Part shown: positions 1-12,053 of the stretch, one piece after another | How the letters are laid out: each line of letters opens with the position of its first letter | Position numbering within the stretch: position 1 is the stretch's first letter | NCBI GenBank assembly: GCA_963281255.1 | Contig: OY725488.1 | Span: forward strand, 4,983,925-5,047,924 | Source of the DNA: Aphrocallistes beatrix | Lineage: Eukaryota > Porifera > Hexactinellida > Sceptrulophora > Aphrocallistidae | Direction: 5' to 3' | DNA: 64,000 nucleotides | Made by a program: the position numbers and the translations under genes | The notes under the pieces: generated by a model | What the model saw: only the letters and a program-made list of their open reading frames with translations | Told to the model about the DNA's origin: nothing | Database searches by the model: none

Positions 1-1119
1 TATCAAAGTCTGAGGAACTCTTCATTTGGGTCGACGTGTGCACCGCCTCGACTCTAGAAAATGCCTGTCCTCCTTGTACGGATGCGCCGGCCTCCTTCCA
101 ATGTTTATCCAATCGTACCCGAAACCTCTTTACATCGAAGCAGACTTCCTTGAAACTTCCCAAAGAATTTCTCCCGAGTATTGCTGTTCGTACCGCGGTA
201 TCTAGCACCTCCAACTTGTGCCTAACCTTTTGTCCATTCCCAACGATTTCTACCTCTAACGCGCCACATATGGGGATATGGAACTCTCCGACCATAGATT
301 CGGCCGTCTTTCGATTGGTAAGGAAGATTCATGTGCTTGATGGTGCCCTTGTCGACTACAGAAGGTTGAGCTCCCGTGTATAGCATTACGTCGATCGGAC
401 TCCCGTCAAACAGCACCGGAATAATAACTGCCGCCTCTGGACATCCGGCTAAGCTGTCTGCTATTTCCACTACGTTGTGAGGCTTTGTTCTACCATTGCA
501 TTGACGTAGCCCATGCCCCTTCTCCCGCATCGTTGCCATCTTTTCTCTTGGCAATGAGCCATTAAGTGAGTATCCGACCCACATGCGAAACACCTAGCCG
601 GAGAGGAGGTAGTCATGTTCCTTCCCAAATCCTTTAGCCGTCCCCTGCCAACGCTGGGATATTTTCCTTTCGAATATTGGTCAACCCGCATGACGTCCTC
701 TACTCCTGCCTCCTCATCTCTACGATTCGCTGCCCTTTCTTTTTGCGTTGGTCTGGACTCCTTATGTCCCTCGTCTTCTTCAACCCTGGCTATGCGTCCT
801 ATTTCACGGTAACCATAATCCATCTTATACCCCTTCTCCTTTCAGCCAAGGTCCTGCAAATATGCGCGGGTAGCATTTGAATCTCTTTCTTGCCCACCCC
901 CCTCAGTCGCTCGCAGCCCCGCAGTGGCTGCGTCAAAGAGGGGCTTCCATTTCTCATCCTTGCGTAGTTCTGGTATAAACATTCGTTCAGCCATCGAACA
1001 AAATTCAAAATAGATTTGTATGACGAAATTAGAGAGTTTGTGAAAAATCTAATTTGAATAACAAAGACAATACAAAGAAACGAGTACATAACAATAGTTA
1101 TACGTATGACTATAAACAC
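1..1119 (-). mobile_element. LTR retrotransposon remnant (gag zinc knuckle and protease)
   Basis: Degenerate coding region read right to left. Around 950-1119 is a Gag-like stretch. At about 555-600 lies a CCHC zinc knuckle (Cys-X2-Cys-X4-His-X4-Cys, reading CFACGSDTHLMAHC). At about 370-440 is a retropepsin core in which the catalytic Asp-Thr-Gly is Tyr-Thr-Gly. Further on, near 150-230 in another frame, is the ILGR motif that usually closes a retropepsin. At least two frame changes separate these parts, near 500 and near 315, so the copy is dead. The order Gag knuckle then protease fits Ty3/gypsy-type elements. The window edge cuts off reverse transcriptase and integrase, and no LTR could be delimited. 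Confidence 0.75.
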
Positions 1120-1209
1120 TATATGCCTTGTTGTTACGAGTAACCATGACTCCTAATTGTAAACGATGCTACCCCCCACGACGGGTGAATCCAGTTGCCT
1201 GACAGTCAT

Positions 1210-2400
1210 AGACTGTTCTAACTTCCTAATATACATTTTAGTAGCTAATTATTCATTATAAACTGATATACTTTAATTAGTAGTAGTTGTTGTAATATTA
1301 ATTATTATTCACAATTGGCTGAAAATATTCGAATTAGGGGGTCTCAAGAAAATTTTTGAATTTTCAGCATACCTTTGAAATTTTCCCAAAATTATTTACC
1401 CTTAATGACTCAATTTACATTTTTACATATTTGAACTTAATTAAAATCCATATTTCTCGCGACTTTAAAATTTTGAAATAGGAGTTTCTTGTATATATCT
1501 TGTATATAGATCTTGTATATAAGGATATCTTGTATATATCTTGTATATAGATCTTGTATATAAGGATATCTTGTATATATCTTGTATATAGATCTTGTAT
1601 ATAAGGTCCCTAACATGGTAGATCATCTATGTTTCAATTTTTGAACCATTTGATACTACGGTTTGTTCACAACTTTATACAGAGCTAAACTATTAAGATT
1701 TACTATCGAAAAACGGAATTACGAGACTATGAGACGCTTTATCTGAAAAACTAGATATAATCATTAAAAGCGGTTTGGCATTCGTTAATATCTCTCAAAT
1801 CGACTACATGCCCACTCTCAGAGACGTAGTTAGTATCTTTATAGGTTGCGACACAATATTTTCGATTGCGGCCTGCATGGCTCGGGCACGTGCCGTCCTA
1901 CACCTTCACCTGCGGCATTGCCATGTGACTTTAAATATATAACATATGTCATTATACTTCTTTAATCGACTCTAGTCTGCAAATATTCTTTTATATTCAA
2001 TCATAGGATTTAATCTAAAGTACTGCACACTGCAATTCGTGTAACATGTATTGGTTGTCTCAAATATGGGAACCGGACACTTAATTAATAATAGGTGAGG
2101 CTTCTTCTTTCAAACATTTACCCCCTACTTTTTTATTATAATTATAATTTTATTATATCCATGCTGTATTGTAATCAGTCCCCAATAGTTTGGGCATGGG
2201 GTATTGCTAAATATTTCCCTGCGGCAATGCCGCGGGGCCTTGACAAAAATCGATCGGGTCTGTCATGCGGCAGGAATTTTCTGTGTGCAGCCACGCGCAC
2301 CCTGGATAAGCCTATGCTCACGCTTAACATCCTAGATACCTTTCTTTTTAACATAGGCTGCAAGCCAAATCGAAGCATTTTTCGAGGGAAGTATCATTAA
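1210..2400 (-). mobile_element. T1 (TTAA-flanked) element remnant
   Basis: Stretches at about 1210-1480, 1690-1830 and 2305-2400 match, in reverse orientation, the internal and terminal sequence of the T1 family described at 14573-17026. The last part is a decayed T1 end (TTTTTCGAGGGAAGTATCATTAA). The middle (about 1840-2300) is not assigned. No coding sequence is recognised. Confidence 0.55.
1488..1604. repeat. 41-bp tandem repeat, about three units
   Basis: Three near-identical 41-base units built from TCTTGTATATA motifs, each ending in TATAAGGAT. Lies inside the T1 remnant. Confidence 0.9.
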
Positions 2401-2529
2401 CTTTATTGGCAAGTGAACAATTGGTAGAAGTTTAAATATTTTTAGAATAGTCCAATTATGGGCAATAAAGCATATGCAACTTCTGTCTGCAAATGACCTG
2501 CAATCTGGAATCATTTTATTGGAAAAGAG

Positions 2530-2761
2530 GAATGGACACCCTACAGTCCCGATTTAAATCCAATGGACTATTCCATCCGGTCCATTTTGGAAACGAGGGC
2601 ATGTTCAAAGTCTCACTCCAATGTAGACTCATTGAAGAAGTCGTTGTGCCGAGAATGGGAGAGAATACCTCAAGAAACCCTCCGTGCCGCAGTTGAGGCC
2701 TTCCCTAGGAGGCTGAAGACTGTTATTGAGAAAAAGATGAGGATATATAGAACAAGCGACC
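2530..2761 (+). pseudogene. mariner/Tc1-like transposase, C-terminal fragment
   Basis: Reads EWTPYSPDLNPMDYSIRSIL and continues open for about 75 codons through a helical C-terminal part. The YSPDLNPMD motif carries the third catalytic Asp of the mariner-type DDD/D triad. Only the last third of a transposase is present, and the right side runs directly into HLE sequence at 2762. It is therefore a truncated relic, with subfamily undetermined. Confidence 0.7.
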
Positions 2762-2852
2762 CCCACATACCAAAAATCAGGTTTCTGTGACCGGCAGTTT
2801 CTTCAATCAATTCGTATATATACACACATTTATCGAGTTTTAATAGTAAGGA
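2762..2852 (-). mobile_element. HLE fragment, 5' terminal part
   Basis: Reverse-oriented HLE sequence from the CCAAAAATCAG segment through the TA tract to the terminal TCGAGTTTTAATAGTAAGGA, followed by T (A on the element strand). The 3' half is absent. Confidence 0.8.
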
Positions 2853-3512
2853 TAATTAACCTATTTATATTTAGATATACGTATATGTTTACTAGTAACT
2901 TACCAAATTCAAGACAATACAAATTATCTAGCGAAAAATATCGTTATTTAAAAATGTGGCAGAACATATGCGCCACCATGTACATTTATATATATATATA
3001 TTATAGGTGCCAAGTTTTTTGGAAATAGAATAAAACCTGGGGGGCAAGAGCGAGCGACGGTAAGGAGGGGAAAATTTTTTAAATCTTAGATGCTCAAATA
3101 TCGATATACAGCTATTGTTGTTACCTAGAGAAAAGAAAATCTCGGACTATAGTTGAAGAAAAATGTAATTGGGATATATATTTAGACTCAATTAACATGA
3201 TTTTGGGGTTTAGTTGTAACCTATAAGTTTGTGTGGAGTCCTGCATACCACAGTTTCCTCCACTGTTCCATTGCCCAGCACCACGGCCTCCCCCAGGTAC
3301 CCACACTTGGCGCCTATGATATATATTTTCCGTGGGTACGTATTAACCGAGTTGATATTACAAAGAATATACATATTAGATGAATTTTGGTTCAGAGAAA
3401 CGAGTACGTACTAAGCCGAAGTACGTCTTATCCCGCGTACGTACTAACCCAGTTCTACTGTATATATATATATATATATATTTAAACATAAATCGAGTTT
3501 TAATAGTAAGCA
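2853..3512. other. Unassigned repeat-rich stretch with pogo-like end and HLE tip
   Basis: No gene seen. At 3446-3460 the sequence CAGTTCTACTG followed by TA looks like a pogo/Tigger-type terminus. A TA tract follows, then a bare HLE 5' end in reverse orientation at 3486-3512. A motif at 3040-3075 (GAGCGAGCGACGGTAAGGAG) recurs in diverged form at about 24170-24205, so it is probably part of another repeat. Confidence 0.4.
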
Positions 3513-4258
3513 TTAACTTGTCAATACAAGTATCTTCAATAGAAAAATAAAAGGATAAACAACTATTAAATTTGCATGCATCCCCATGCTTGAAAAACTG
3601 GACTATTTGTTTTCCTACTATTACTTTTCTTTATCCAATAATGTTTAAATCTTAAGTACGCATTTGGGATGTATCTCAACAATATGTTTAGCGAATACTA
3701 TATTGGTCCGATTTCTATCTAACCTATATTTACCAGCAACATCCTTAACCTAAGACTACCGAAATGTACCACAGTGGTACAACTTTATGGCTTCTTTCCC
3801 ATTGAAAATGGCTGGAGACATCCGCGATATCGCGAGTTTTCGATAATCTAGGGTTAAAGCATATATTATTCCAATAATCTAAGTCAAGTAAAAACTCGTC
3901 AGATCCCTGAATACTAGAACAGGGAACATCTGAATCTAAGCCTAAATCACTAGATTATTCTTGGACTTCTATTATTTTAATAGAATATCATAAATCTAAA
4001 AAGTCGAATTCAAACTCTTCATCCTCGGCGGGTAGAAGGTCAACGACAGGACTCGACACATGTAATGAAACATTATAATGAATAAATATGTGATAGACAC
4101 TCCACTATCATTTTCAGAATCTAGAGTCTAGACTAACAGTTTGATATATATTTTTTAGTTCATTGTAAGGATCAATGTCAGATGCAGCGGAGGAGCAACT
4201 ACTATTAGTAAATTATCATTATGTCAATCAAACTCTACACACCCAAAACAATTCTGCA
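3513..4258. other. No gene recognised; one minus-strand open stretch
   Basis: On the minus strand, 3790-4060 reads as acidic protein-like sequence (for example LPAEDEEFEFDFLDL) broken by two stops. I do not recognise it. It may be a decayed transposon gene. Confidence 0.25.
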
Positions 4259-4299
4259 GCCGTATTCACTAAGATCTTAAGCACTAAGATCGATCTTAA

Positions 4300-6103
4300 G
4301 GATACCGCCCTCGAAAAAACATATGATTTGCATTACAGCATACGATGAAAGTAGAGCTATAAGAGATGTTAAGCGTGGGGAGGTATCTCCATCAAGAAAT
4401 ACTGGCACATTCCAAACCGTTTTTAATTCTCATTTCTAGATTTTGAGATACAGTGTCTCAAAGTCTGTTTTTTTAATTTTCCGCTAGCACATCTTAATGG
4501 TAGAAATTTAGGCACTCAATGAATTGTTTAGGACATACCAAGGAATCAAACGCTTCCAAAATCGAATCATAGATAGTCTACCATATTTGAAACTTCATAG
4601 GACCAGAAGAAAGTTAAAATGACAAATATTGTAAATTTTATCGGTGTCCGAAAAAAAAGGGCCAAAAAACGGCGAAAAATGTCTGTTTTTTTGGGGAAAT
4701 CATGAATAAAATCTCCTTAGAATATATCCAAAAAATGGTGGTCCTACGTTCATCGCCTAATGATATGAAACAACTCTTGAAATTTTCAAACATCTATCTC
4801 AAACCAAATTTGAGAAATAATTCTGTAAAGACGGTCAATTTTGAAATTTTATAGTCCCGAGATATAGAGATTTTAAGTTTAGGTGTCAAGAAGAATGTAA
4901 AATGAGTTATTAATAATGCACATAAGCATCCACAGACATTTATTCGCATCCATACTGCTGATTTAGGTATATTAAAGCCAAATATTTACCAAAAATAGCA
5001 AAAGTACCCTGAAAATCCACAAATTTCCTTGAGGCCCCTAACTCAGAATATTTTGAGATAATTGTAGATAATATTTCATATTCCTGGCACTGCGAAGTAT
5101 AATCTATCAGTTTAGAATGAATAAAAAGCTTCCAAAAAGTATATTAGGAAGTTAGAGCGAAAGTCTACGACTTTTAGTTTCGAATTTAGGATTTTCGAAA
5201 AATGCTACGTCATCATATGACAAAAATCTAAAACTTAACATTCCATAGGGTGTAGTGCAATTATTATCAAAGAATTATATATGTACACTCGTAAAAAGTA
5301 TATTAGGAAGTGAGAACTAAGAATTTGGACTTGTATTTACAAAGATAGAGAGATATCTCTTTTTGGACCCTAAATGGGGGTTTTTGACCGAATCTGCGAG
5401 GTCCAAGGCCAGAACTTTCAAAATAATTATCAAAAGTTCTCCAATTTTTCTGTATATATTATTAACGGCAATTGTATTCACTATTTAGCATAATAGCTAA
5501 ATTTGGACACATATTTAATGATTAGATTCGCCATTTTCTAATAGATTCAAAGTTTCTCCATAGAATTTGTATTACAATTAAATCAATGATAAGTCGAGAA
5601 TTATTTATTTTTTGACAAAGGAATGCTCGAGGAACCTATATATTTTCGCATATATCCTTTTATTTAAGGATATATTATATTATATATCTACAATAGTTTT
5701 TAAGATATAACATCAGCCTCTTTCGGGACCTTAGAGGGATATTATGGCCGAACTTTACCTATAATATGCGATATCTCAAGAACAAATGGTCGGATCCGAA
5801 CAAATTTTTTTTTAAACGATCAGAATTTTATTTCTGACCCAGTGATCGCAAAATATCTGAGATCAAACTTACGATTTCCCGAGGATTATATAAATGAACT
5901 CCCTTATAGAGCTATTTTGTTTGGATTTTATTTGCCCATTCTTTTAAATCTTAGTGTTTTATAATCTCCAAAGGTGCTAATACAATGTTAAGGTTCATAT
6001 CATTAAAAAAATATCAAATAAGTTAAAAACTAATTGGTAAATGAGTTAAAATCCTCTAATAATTTTTCAATTTTTATTAACGCTAAACTTTAGGGGGTTA
6101 TTT
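4300..6103 (+). mobile_element. T1 element, copy A, right end missing
   Basis: Starts GGATACCGCCCTCGAAAAA directly after a TTAA at 4296-4299 and runs colinear with copies at 17609-20069 and, inverted, 14573-17026. Similarity fades near 6103 without a matching inverted end. No protein is recognised. Probably non-autonomous. Confidence 0.75.
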
Positions 6104-6408
6104 CGCAAAAAATATATCAAAGGAAGAGCTATCAAAGAGCACAAGTTATACCTCATGGATTCATAGTCTTATATTAAACAAAACATATAAATGACGTGTC
6201 TTTATATATTGTAACATGAAAACCTCTCTAAAACAAAGTATAAACACTGGATATGAGAAGTACAATAGATTGAACTCTATCGACGGTAAAATTTCTGCGT
6301 CATTTGGTGTTAAGAAAATAATTGGTGTCATTAGTGGTTATGGTAAGTCGGCGTCCTCCCGTGTATATAAATTGCTGCTGAGTACTTGCATTAACAATAC
6401 CAGACCAA

Positions 6409-6975
6409 ATGGACAAATCTCGCAAAGCAAATTGGACCAGAGAAGTCTCATTAATGAAATTGAATCAGCAGGTGAGATTTTGAGAGGCTCAGGAATTCTG
6501 CTGACAAAAACAGGAAGCCAGAAAGACTGGTGTGGGGTACAAACACTGCTGGACAGGTAGAAGACGAGGACATGTAATTATATCAGCAGATAGAAGTATT
6601 TCTGACTCTGCAGATCGGGTAACAGAGATGTTTCAAAACACCCTTGCTTTTAGCGGAATTACAGGTGCTGCTGATCTTTTTCAAAGCACCAGCTGAGAAC
6701 AATGAAATTCCAATAGCATCAACAGTATCAGCTGCAGGTCCTGTTGAATTTGAAGATACTCCAATTTTAGAGTCTCCAGAAGTTGAAATCCCGACAATAT
6801 ATACTCGTAAGCCATCAAAGAAAAGTCGGAAGAGAAGGCGAACTGTTGATGAGCAAGATGATTCGGTCGAACTCTTGAAGGCTCTGCAGACTTACTTCCA
6901 TTACAGCAGGTTGATGAAGAGCAGAGGGACTATTATAGATTGAAACGTCAGAGACTGCTGGAAAAATCATTGTGA
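6409..6975 (+). pseudogene. Harbinger Myb/SANT-like protein, broken
   Basis: Begins ATG GAC AAA (MDKSRKANWTREVS), typical of the N-terminus of Myb/SANT DNA-binding proteins in Harbinger elements (NAIF1/MSANTD type). The frame is lost within about 22 codons, resumes in other frames, and ends in a basic stretch (KPSKKSRKRRR) and an EEQRDYYRLKRQRLLEKSL tail with stop. At least three frame changes. In PIF/Harbinger this partner protein imports the transposase and binds the ends. Identification rests on pattern only. Confidence 0.5.
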
Positions 6976-7560
6976 ATAGGAAAATAGGATCAAAGTGATT
7001 ATTATCAGTCATGTGAATCAATATATAAAGCCTGTCTCTATAATTGTGCATATTGGAATGATTATATGATCAAAAAATGTATGTTTGTTTATTCATACAA
7101 ATCCAAAAAGAATTTGCCACGAATATAGCATGTGATACATGTTGCGATGTTACACACAATAAGGAGAAATGTTTTTAAAATATTTAAATTTTATTTGAAG
7201 TCTAATATCAATCAAGGTAGATTAAATGTTCGATAGAAGTAAGTTTGAACAACATTTATGGAGTAATTAGTGAAAATCGAATCAATTCCAATACTTAAGA
7301 CACCTCCCTAGGTTGCTTAAAGTTCGGTCTTAAGTTCGGTCTTAAGATCGAACTTAAATCTTAGTGAATACCATTCTTAGTGAATACGACTTAAGATCGA
7401 ACTTAAGACTTAAGCACTAAGATCGGTCTTAAGTTCTTAGTGAATACGGCCGCAGATCTTGTAGAACAAGATATTTCACGTTTAAAATGCCTCCCTTCCG
7501 CCCGCGAAATAAAGACTTTTAAAAAAGTATTTGTATAAAATGAAATCTTTTGGTTTCTAA

Positions 7561-7600
7561 TCCTTACTATTTAAACTCGATTAATGTTCGTCTGTATATC
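7561..7600 (+). mobile_element. HLE 5' end fragment
   Basis: TCCTTACTATTTAAACTCGA after an A at 7560, ending in a short TA-rich run. The body of the element is missing. Confidence 0.65.
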
Positions 7601-7609
7601 TTATATATT

Positions 7610-8457
7610 AAAATGCTAGGATTTTTTTTTTGTTTATGTTTATTGGTGTTTGTCCGAATTGAATGAAGAATTGGGAAGTCATAGAGATGTGAAAATTGGC
7701 ATGTATGTGTTAAATGATATGACTACGATTAAGTTCTAAGATCTAAGCAAAATTTTCACATTTCTGCAAAAAAAATGGAAAACAATTTTTCACACCTCTT
7801 CTATACAAAATAAATGACTACACTATCACAATAGAAATCAATGTACGAGTACGACACTACGATAGATCGTCATTGTTATTAATCCTTCAAAGCCACAACT
7901 TATGTTTGATATCTTAAATGTATTATAGTGTATGGCAATAAAAAAGATTATGTGCATATTTTCACACCTTTATATACATATTTTCACACCATTTGATAAA
8001 TTTTGAAAATAATGCTAGAGACTAGCTTACAACGGGTGACATGGGGTTTTTAGGTGTGCAGATTTCGAATATCATATTTTGAGATCTATATGATAAATTA
8101 TTTGTTTACTTTTGTTTACATTAGATACATAAAGTAAACAAATCTCAAAGATAAGCTATAAACTTGCTTTAAACGGTTGACATAGGGTTTTCAGGAGTGT
8201 AGATTTCGAATATCATATTTTCAGATCTATATAATACATTATTTGTTTACTTTTGTTTACAATATATACATAAAGTAAACAAATCTCAAAGATATGCTAT
8301 AAACTTGCTTTAAACGGTTGACATGGGGTTTTCAGGGATGTAGATTTCGAATATCATATTTTTAGAGCTATATGATAAATTATTTGTTTACTTTTGTTTA
8401 CAATAGATACATAAAGTATACAAATCTCAAAGATATGCTAGAAACTTACTTTAAACG
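7610..8457 (+). repeat. Interspersed repeat with three 141-bp tandem units
   Basis: The first 400 bases match, inverted, 57250-57930. The distal part (about 8027-8457) is three tandem units with a spacing of 141 bases, measured between the GACATGGGG/GACATAGGG motifs at 8038, 8179 and 8320. Each unit contains the inverted pair TTTGTTTAC / GTAAACAAA. Noncoding. It directly abuts the MULE fragment and may be its terminal region, which is speculation. Confidence 0.7.
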
Positions 8458-9010
8458 GATGCTCTTTAATAGCTGACTAGTGGTTATGTTGGCTTTTCTA
8501 TATTCGGACCACAATTGAAATAATTTACCTTGAAATGCAAGAGTTTGCTTTTTCTGGAATTTGCGTAGTTTCTCCTCGTAAATGAGTTGTTGCTGGATCG
8601 AGACGAGTCTAGATTCTGTATGTAGCAAGGACACTAGGATGTAAAATGAGATATTACTATGATGAGCTCTTGTGTTGAAACGATTGTGCCATCCCTCTAC
8701 ACCATTTTTTTCGGATCGCTCTTTTGTAGATACACCAATCAGCAGGGGAACACATCGCGCCACTCATCCATGCTCTATTCATATAATCGAGCAATGGTTG
8801 GATATCAGAGCTTCCACTTGCTGCCTTTTCTGTGAATGATGGGATGATGTCTTGCGGGAGGAAATGCAAAGCAAATAGTAGTTTAATATTTCATTGATGG
8901 GTCCGGATGTACGTATGCAACTGCTAGCCCCAATTCCTGAACTTTTCTCAATAGTTCTTGTCCCCAATGGAAGTTCCACCCACTAAAGGCAATGTTCGGA
9001 AAAATCTTTC
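8446..9010 (-). pseudogene. Mutator-like (MULE) transposase, C-terminal part
   Basis: Read right to left: SGWNFHWGQELLRKVQELGL, then LHFLPQDIIPSFTEKA, a YMNRAWM segment, VEGWHNRFN, and a basic C-terminal helix region (RKFQKKQTLAFQGKLF). This order matches the conserved C-terminal half of metazoan MULE transposases (helical part after the DDE core, ending WHxRLN and a coiled tail). Two frame changes (near 8720 and near 8900) break it. The N-terminal FLYWCH/WRKY-type zinc finger and most of the DDE domain are absent. Confidence 0.65.
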
Positions 9011-9300
9011 TTGTTCCGTACATAGTTATAAATAGTTTACCATAGTTCACTAAAAGCAGTTCTCTACACCTTTTTGACTTATATTTATATCTTTTGATTT
9101 ATTATTAGCTGCTTCACCATTTATTTTCACGATATCCCTGTTCTCTTTCCGGATGTAGAGTAACTATTCCCCAGATCGTGTAAATTGTGAACCTGTTCCA
9201 GTAGTCAGACGAGATTTTATATTTGAACAAATTGATGATTCTGAGAATATGAAGAAAAATGGTTGTGACTCTTTTTTAAGGACTAAATATGTTTACCAAC

Positions 9301-9444
9301 AAAGTAACTATGGATAAGAATGGGAAGTGGGCAACGGATTTGGAAGTATTTGCAACAGCGTTACTTTTTGAAACCGATATATGGGTATACTTAGGACCTG
9401 GTGTACAGGCTGGGTTGGATTTTCTGATAAAGGAAAAAAATTAA
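9301..9444 (+). pseudogene. OTU-like cysteine protease fragment
   Basis: Open frame reading DKNGKWATDLEVFATALLFE then TDIWVY and a stop at 9442. The G-x-W-x-T/G-D-x-E ... T-D-I-x-V-Y pattern is the C-terminal half of OTU domains, common as transposon cargo (Helentrons, some MULEs and others). The catalytic Cys half is not found upstream. A weakly protein-like frame at 9180-9300 could be a decayed continuation. Alternative: chance resemblance. Confidence 0.4.
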
Positions 9445-9479
9445 ATCAATTTCTCGATTGCCCCTTTATATTTGGATTA

Positions 9480-10007
9480 TCCTTACTATTAAAACTCGAT
9501 TAATGTGTATGTATATGTGTTTATATATATACATCTCTGTAACGAATTGATTGAGGAAACTGCCAGGCACAGAAGGCTGATTTTTAGCTTGTCGGAGTCT
9601 TTTGGCTATGGCTCCACTAAGTTCTGAATTCAGACCAAAATGCCGACTCATCATGGAATTATGACGTCATTGTCACCTTTTTATAATTGGAAATTTCAGT
9701 TTGTCGACTATAACTCAGCCATTTTAGGTGATAGGAGGCTGAAGTTTTAATAGAATGTGTATATTAATACATCTCACAAATGATGAGACTGTCATCAAAA
9801 ATATGACTTATTACTGCTATGACGTCATCATTTCTCATCAAAAATTTAAAAATTGACAAATTTGATGATTTTTCGAGTGATATCGATTTTAACAGTAAGA
9901 CAGACATATTTAGATATGTTTTCTCCCTTATAATTAATCAATGTGATCCCAGACGCCCAAAGGGCGCGTCTGCCAGCCGCGGAGCGCATGCAAGCGAATC
10001 GCGCTTG
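9480..10007 (+). mobile_element. HLE, full length
   Basis: 5' TCCTTACTATTAAAACTCGA after A9479, short TA tract, body with several TGACGTCA-like palindromes, and 3' hairpin ending CGCTTG before T10008. The middle 3' hairpin is deleted here (CTGCCAGCCGCGGAGCGCATG). It keeps the shared 70-codon open frame at 9819. Confidence 0.85.
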
Positions 10008-11849
10008 TATCTAGAGAATACTGGTTGTCCTATGAGCCTGTTTAGTCTGTTAAGTATCAAATTCTTCAATTAGGCTAATTAAATAGATTCAACTTCTATA
10101 TATGACCTTGTTTTATTTTGTATCCGTGCTGTTGTTGTTTTTATTCTGTATTAATGTTGTTTTTTGTTTTTTCCTTTGTACCTCTTCATTGTACTTAGTG
10201 TTCTTTGTCAAATGGATATCAGCAGCTGTATTTGAATTCAATCAAGTCATTCTCATTTGTTGTCATAACCTGGAAGTGTAGAGTGTGTCAAACACACATT
10301 TCTAAAAAAATGTACTGCCCAAGAAGTTCTTACTTTTCACAAATCAAGTCTTTTTATATATTAAATATTTGCCGGAAATTTGGAACCAACAAACCTATGG
10401 TGATTCAAAAGAAGCGTTTTCAATTTTCAGCCATGATATAATTTGTAATATTTTAGTTTTTCTACGTCAAATAACTGCTATGTATAGTATATATCAATCG
10501 TTACTCCCATGATCAAATGGAATTTAATTTTCTAATTTTAAACCAGAATGTTTGTCTACTGCTATAAAAAGATACACCGCTTCATTAAAAGTCATAGGAC
10601 TTTTTTTGCATTCACTTTCGGAGCATTCCATTCCATTCTTCTAATAGCATTTTTTATCTTCTACAAAATAAATTTTAAACTACGATGTCAGGAAGTGTCA
10701 ACGATATTTTTTTGCGATTTTAAAATGTCAGTTCGTTTATAATTATATAATATTATTCCATAGTTTTCATAAATAATTATTATGGTTGATTATTGGCACT
10801 ATTCTTCATCATAAATAATGAAGAAGCATACATATATTCTTCACTGCACAGAAGAACAAAACAATATCTTCGATTTATCCGAGTTTATTTGTCCTCAATA
10901 GTTTGGAAGAAACTGCGCATGATCAGTTCACAGAAAATTCTCAAGCCTTAGAGAAGACAGGAAGGAATACCTGAAGCGAGCCGACATATCAACTGGAATG
11001 CGATACCCTTTTACACCCCACCTTCTAAATACCCGAGATTGAGTACGGGTTCTCAATACTCGGATGAAGACATGGTGATTGGTAGTGTTTCATCTTGCCA
11101 ATCTACCGCTGTTTTCGAAGAAGATTTTAGTTGGCCCACCCGTAAGCCTCTGAATGAATTATCAACTAAAGGTTTTCTTAACCGAGACAGTTGCTGAACA
11201 AGAAAATGTTTCCAGTAAAGAACTATCCTGTTACCTGATGATGCTATGTTCACAAGGTGAATTCTACTTCGATAGTGCCAATTTTGTGTGCATTGTCATT
11301 ATTACTTCTATTTATATTTATTACTTCCCCATATGTTATAACTTATTTATTAAAAGGTGTCGAGTTATAATGATGACACAAGAACCATATACGATGACGT
11401 CATAACCCACATATATGAAGCCACACAACAGTATTCCATTCAATTTTTAGACAATGATAACCTATAGGTGAATACTACTTATTATAGTAAGTCCCTATCA
11501 CAGAAAACGGAAATACGTATTTCTAGATTATGACAACTTTGTGCCACTATTGGATGACGTCATAGCGAGCATGCCTGAAGCCATAGAAAAAAACATTCTA
11601 CCAATCGATTTTTTAGGTCCAAACCTATTGGTCAACAATACTTTTTAAGTCTCTTTCTGCAACAGTAATACCTATTTCTAGATTATGACCACTTTGTGCC
11701 ACTTGAACGTGACATGCGAATCCACTGCTGAATCGGCCGCTAAGATAACACTCGTGTACAACTGCACTAATACTTTCAATTTTAGTTAATTTAGGTACCT
11801 ACCAGCATAGGCGGCGATTTGAGCAAAACTCGGGTAACAGTAGGCAAGA
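10008..11849. other. No gene recognised; one cryptic 81-codon open stretch
   Basis: AT-rich. The plus-strand stretch 10952-11197 is open for 81 codons without an ATG, has normal-looking composition (for example NWNAIPFYTPPSKYPRLST) and begins right after a TAG. I do not recognise it. It could be a relic exon. At 10205-10440 a WKCRVCQ segment faintly resembles the zinc ribbon of Merlin/IS1595 transposases, which is not convincing. At 11400-11710 two diverged copies of a segment with TTTCTAGATTATGAC lie in tandem. Confidence 0.3.
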
Positions 11850-12053
11850 AAGATAGCACCTGACTTAACTTAACCTTTAAACGAGATGACATCCTTAGTG
11901 CTTTCAGCTCACTAAGGTTTTGCAAGAGTGTAGGCTCAGATTACATTACCGAAGCAATGTAATTGAGAGTTAAATGCAAATGACTAGAGCGAGGTTAGAA
12001 CCCCTGACCTAAGTCTTGGTATTCGAACGCCCTAAGCACTACACTACCCAAGC
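11850..12053 (-). mobile_element. tRNA-derived SINE
   Basis: Read right to left from 12053: GCTTGGGTAGTGTAGTGCTT (A-box-like), then a D-arm/anticodon-like region, and GGGGTTCTAACCTCG (B box with one change from GGTTCGAACC). A non-tRNA body follows. This matches the head of tRNA-type SINEs transcribed by Pol III. No clear poly-A tail or target duplication was fixed. Confidence 0.6.

Larger units (their letters stand above)
4259..7450 (+). mobile_element. PIF/Harbinger-like DNA transposon, interrupted
   Basis: The left end GCCGTATTCACTAAGATCTT and the right end AGTTCTTAGTGAATACGGC are inverted repeats. Both ends are followed inward by further short palindromes of CTTAAGATCG type. The trinucleotide GCA lies next to both ends, but a 3-bp target duplication is not clean. 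Internal cargo is a Myb/SANT-like protein gene (6409-6975), the usual second protein of Harbinger elements. No Harbinger DDE transposase is seen. A T1 element is inserted just inside the left end at 4296. Confidence 0.55.

Noticed and set aside
10205-10441. Possible Merlin/IS1595 zinc-ribbon (WKCRVCQ)
   Set aside because: Cysteine spacing and downstream motifs do not support it well enough to call.
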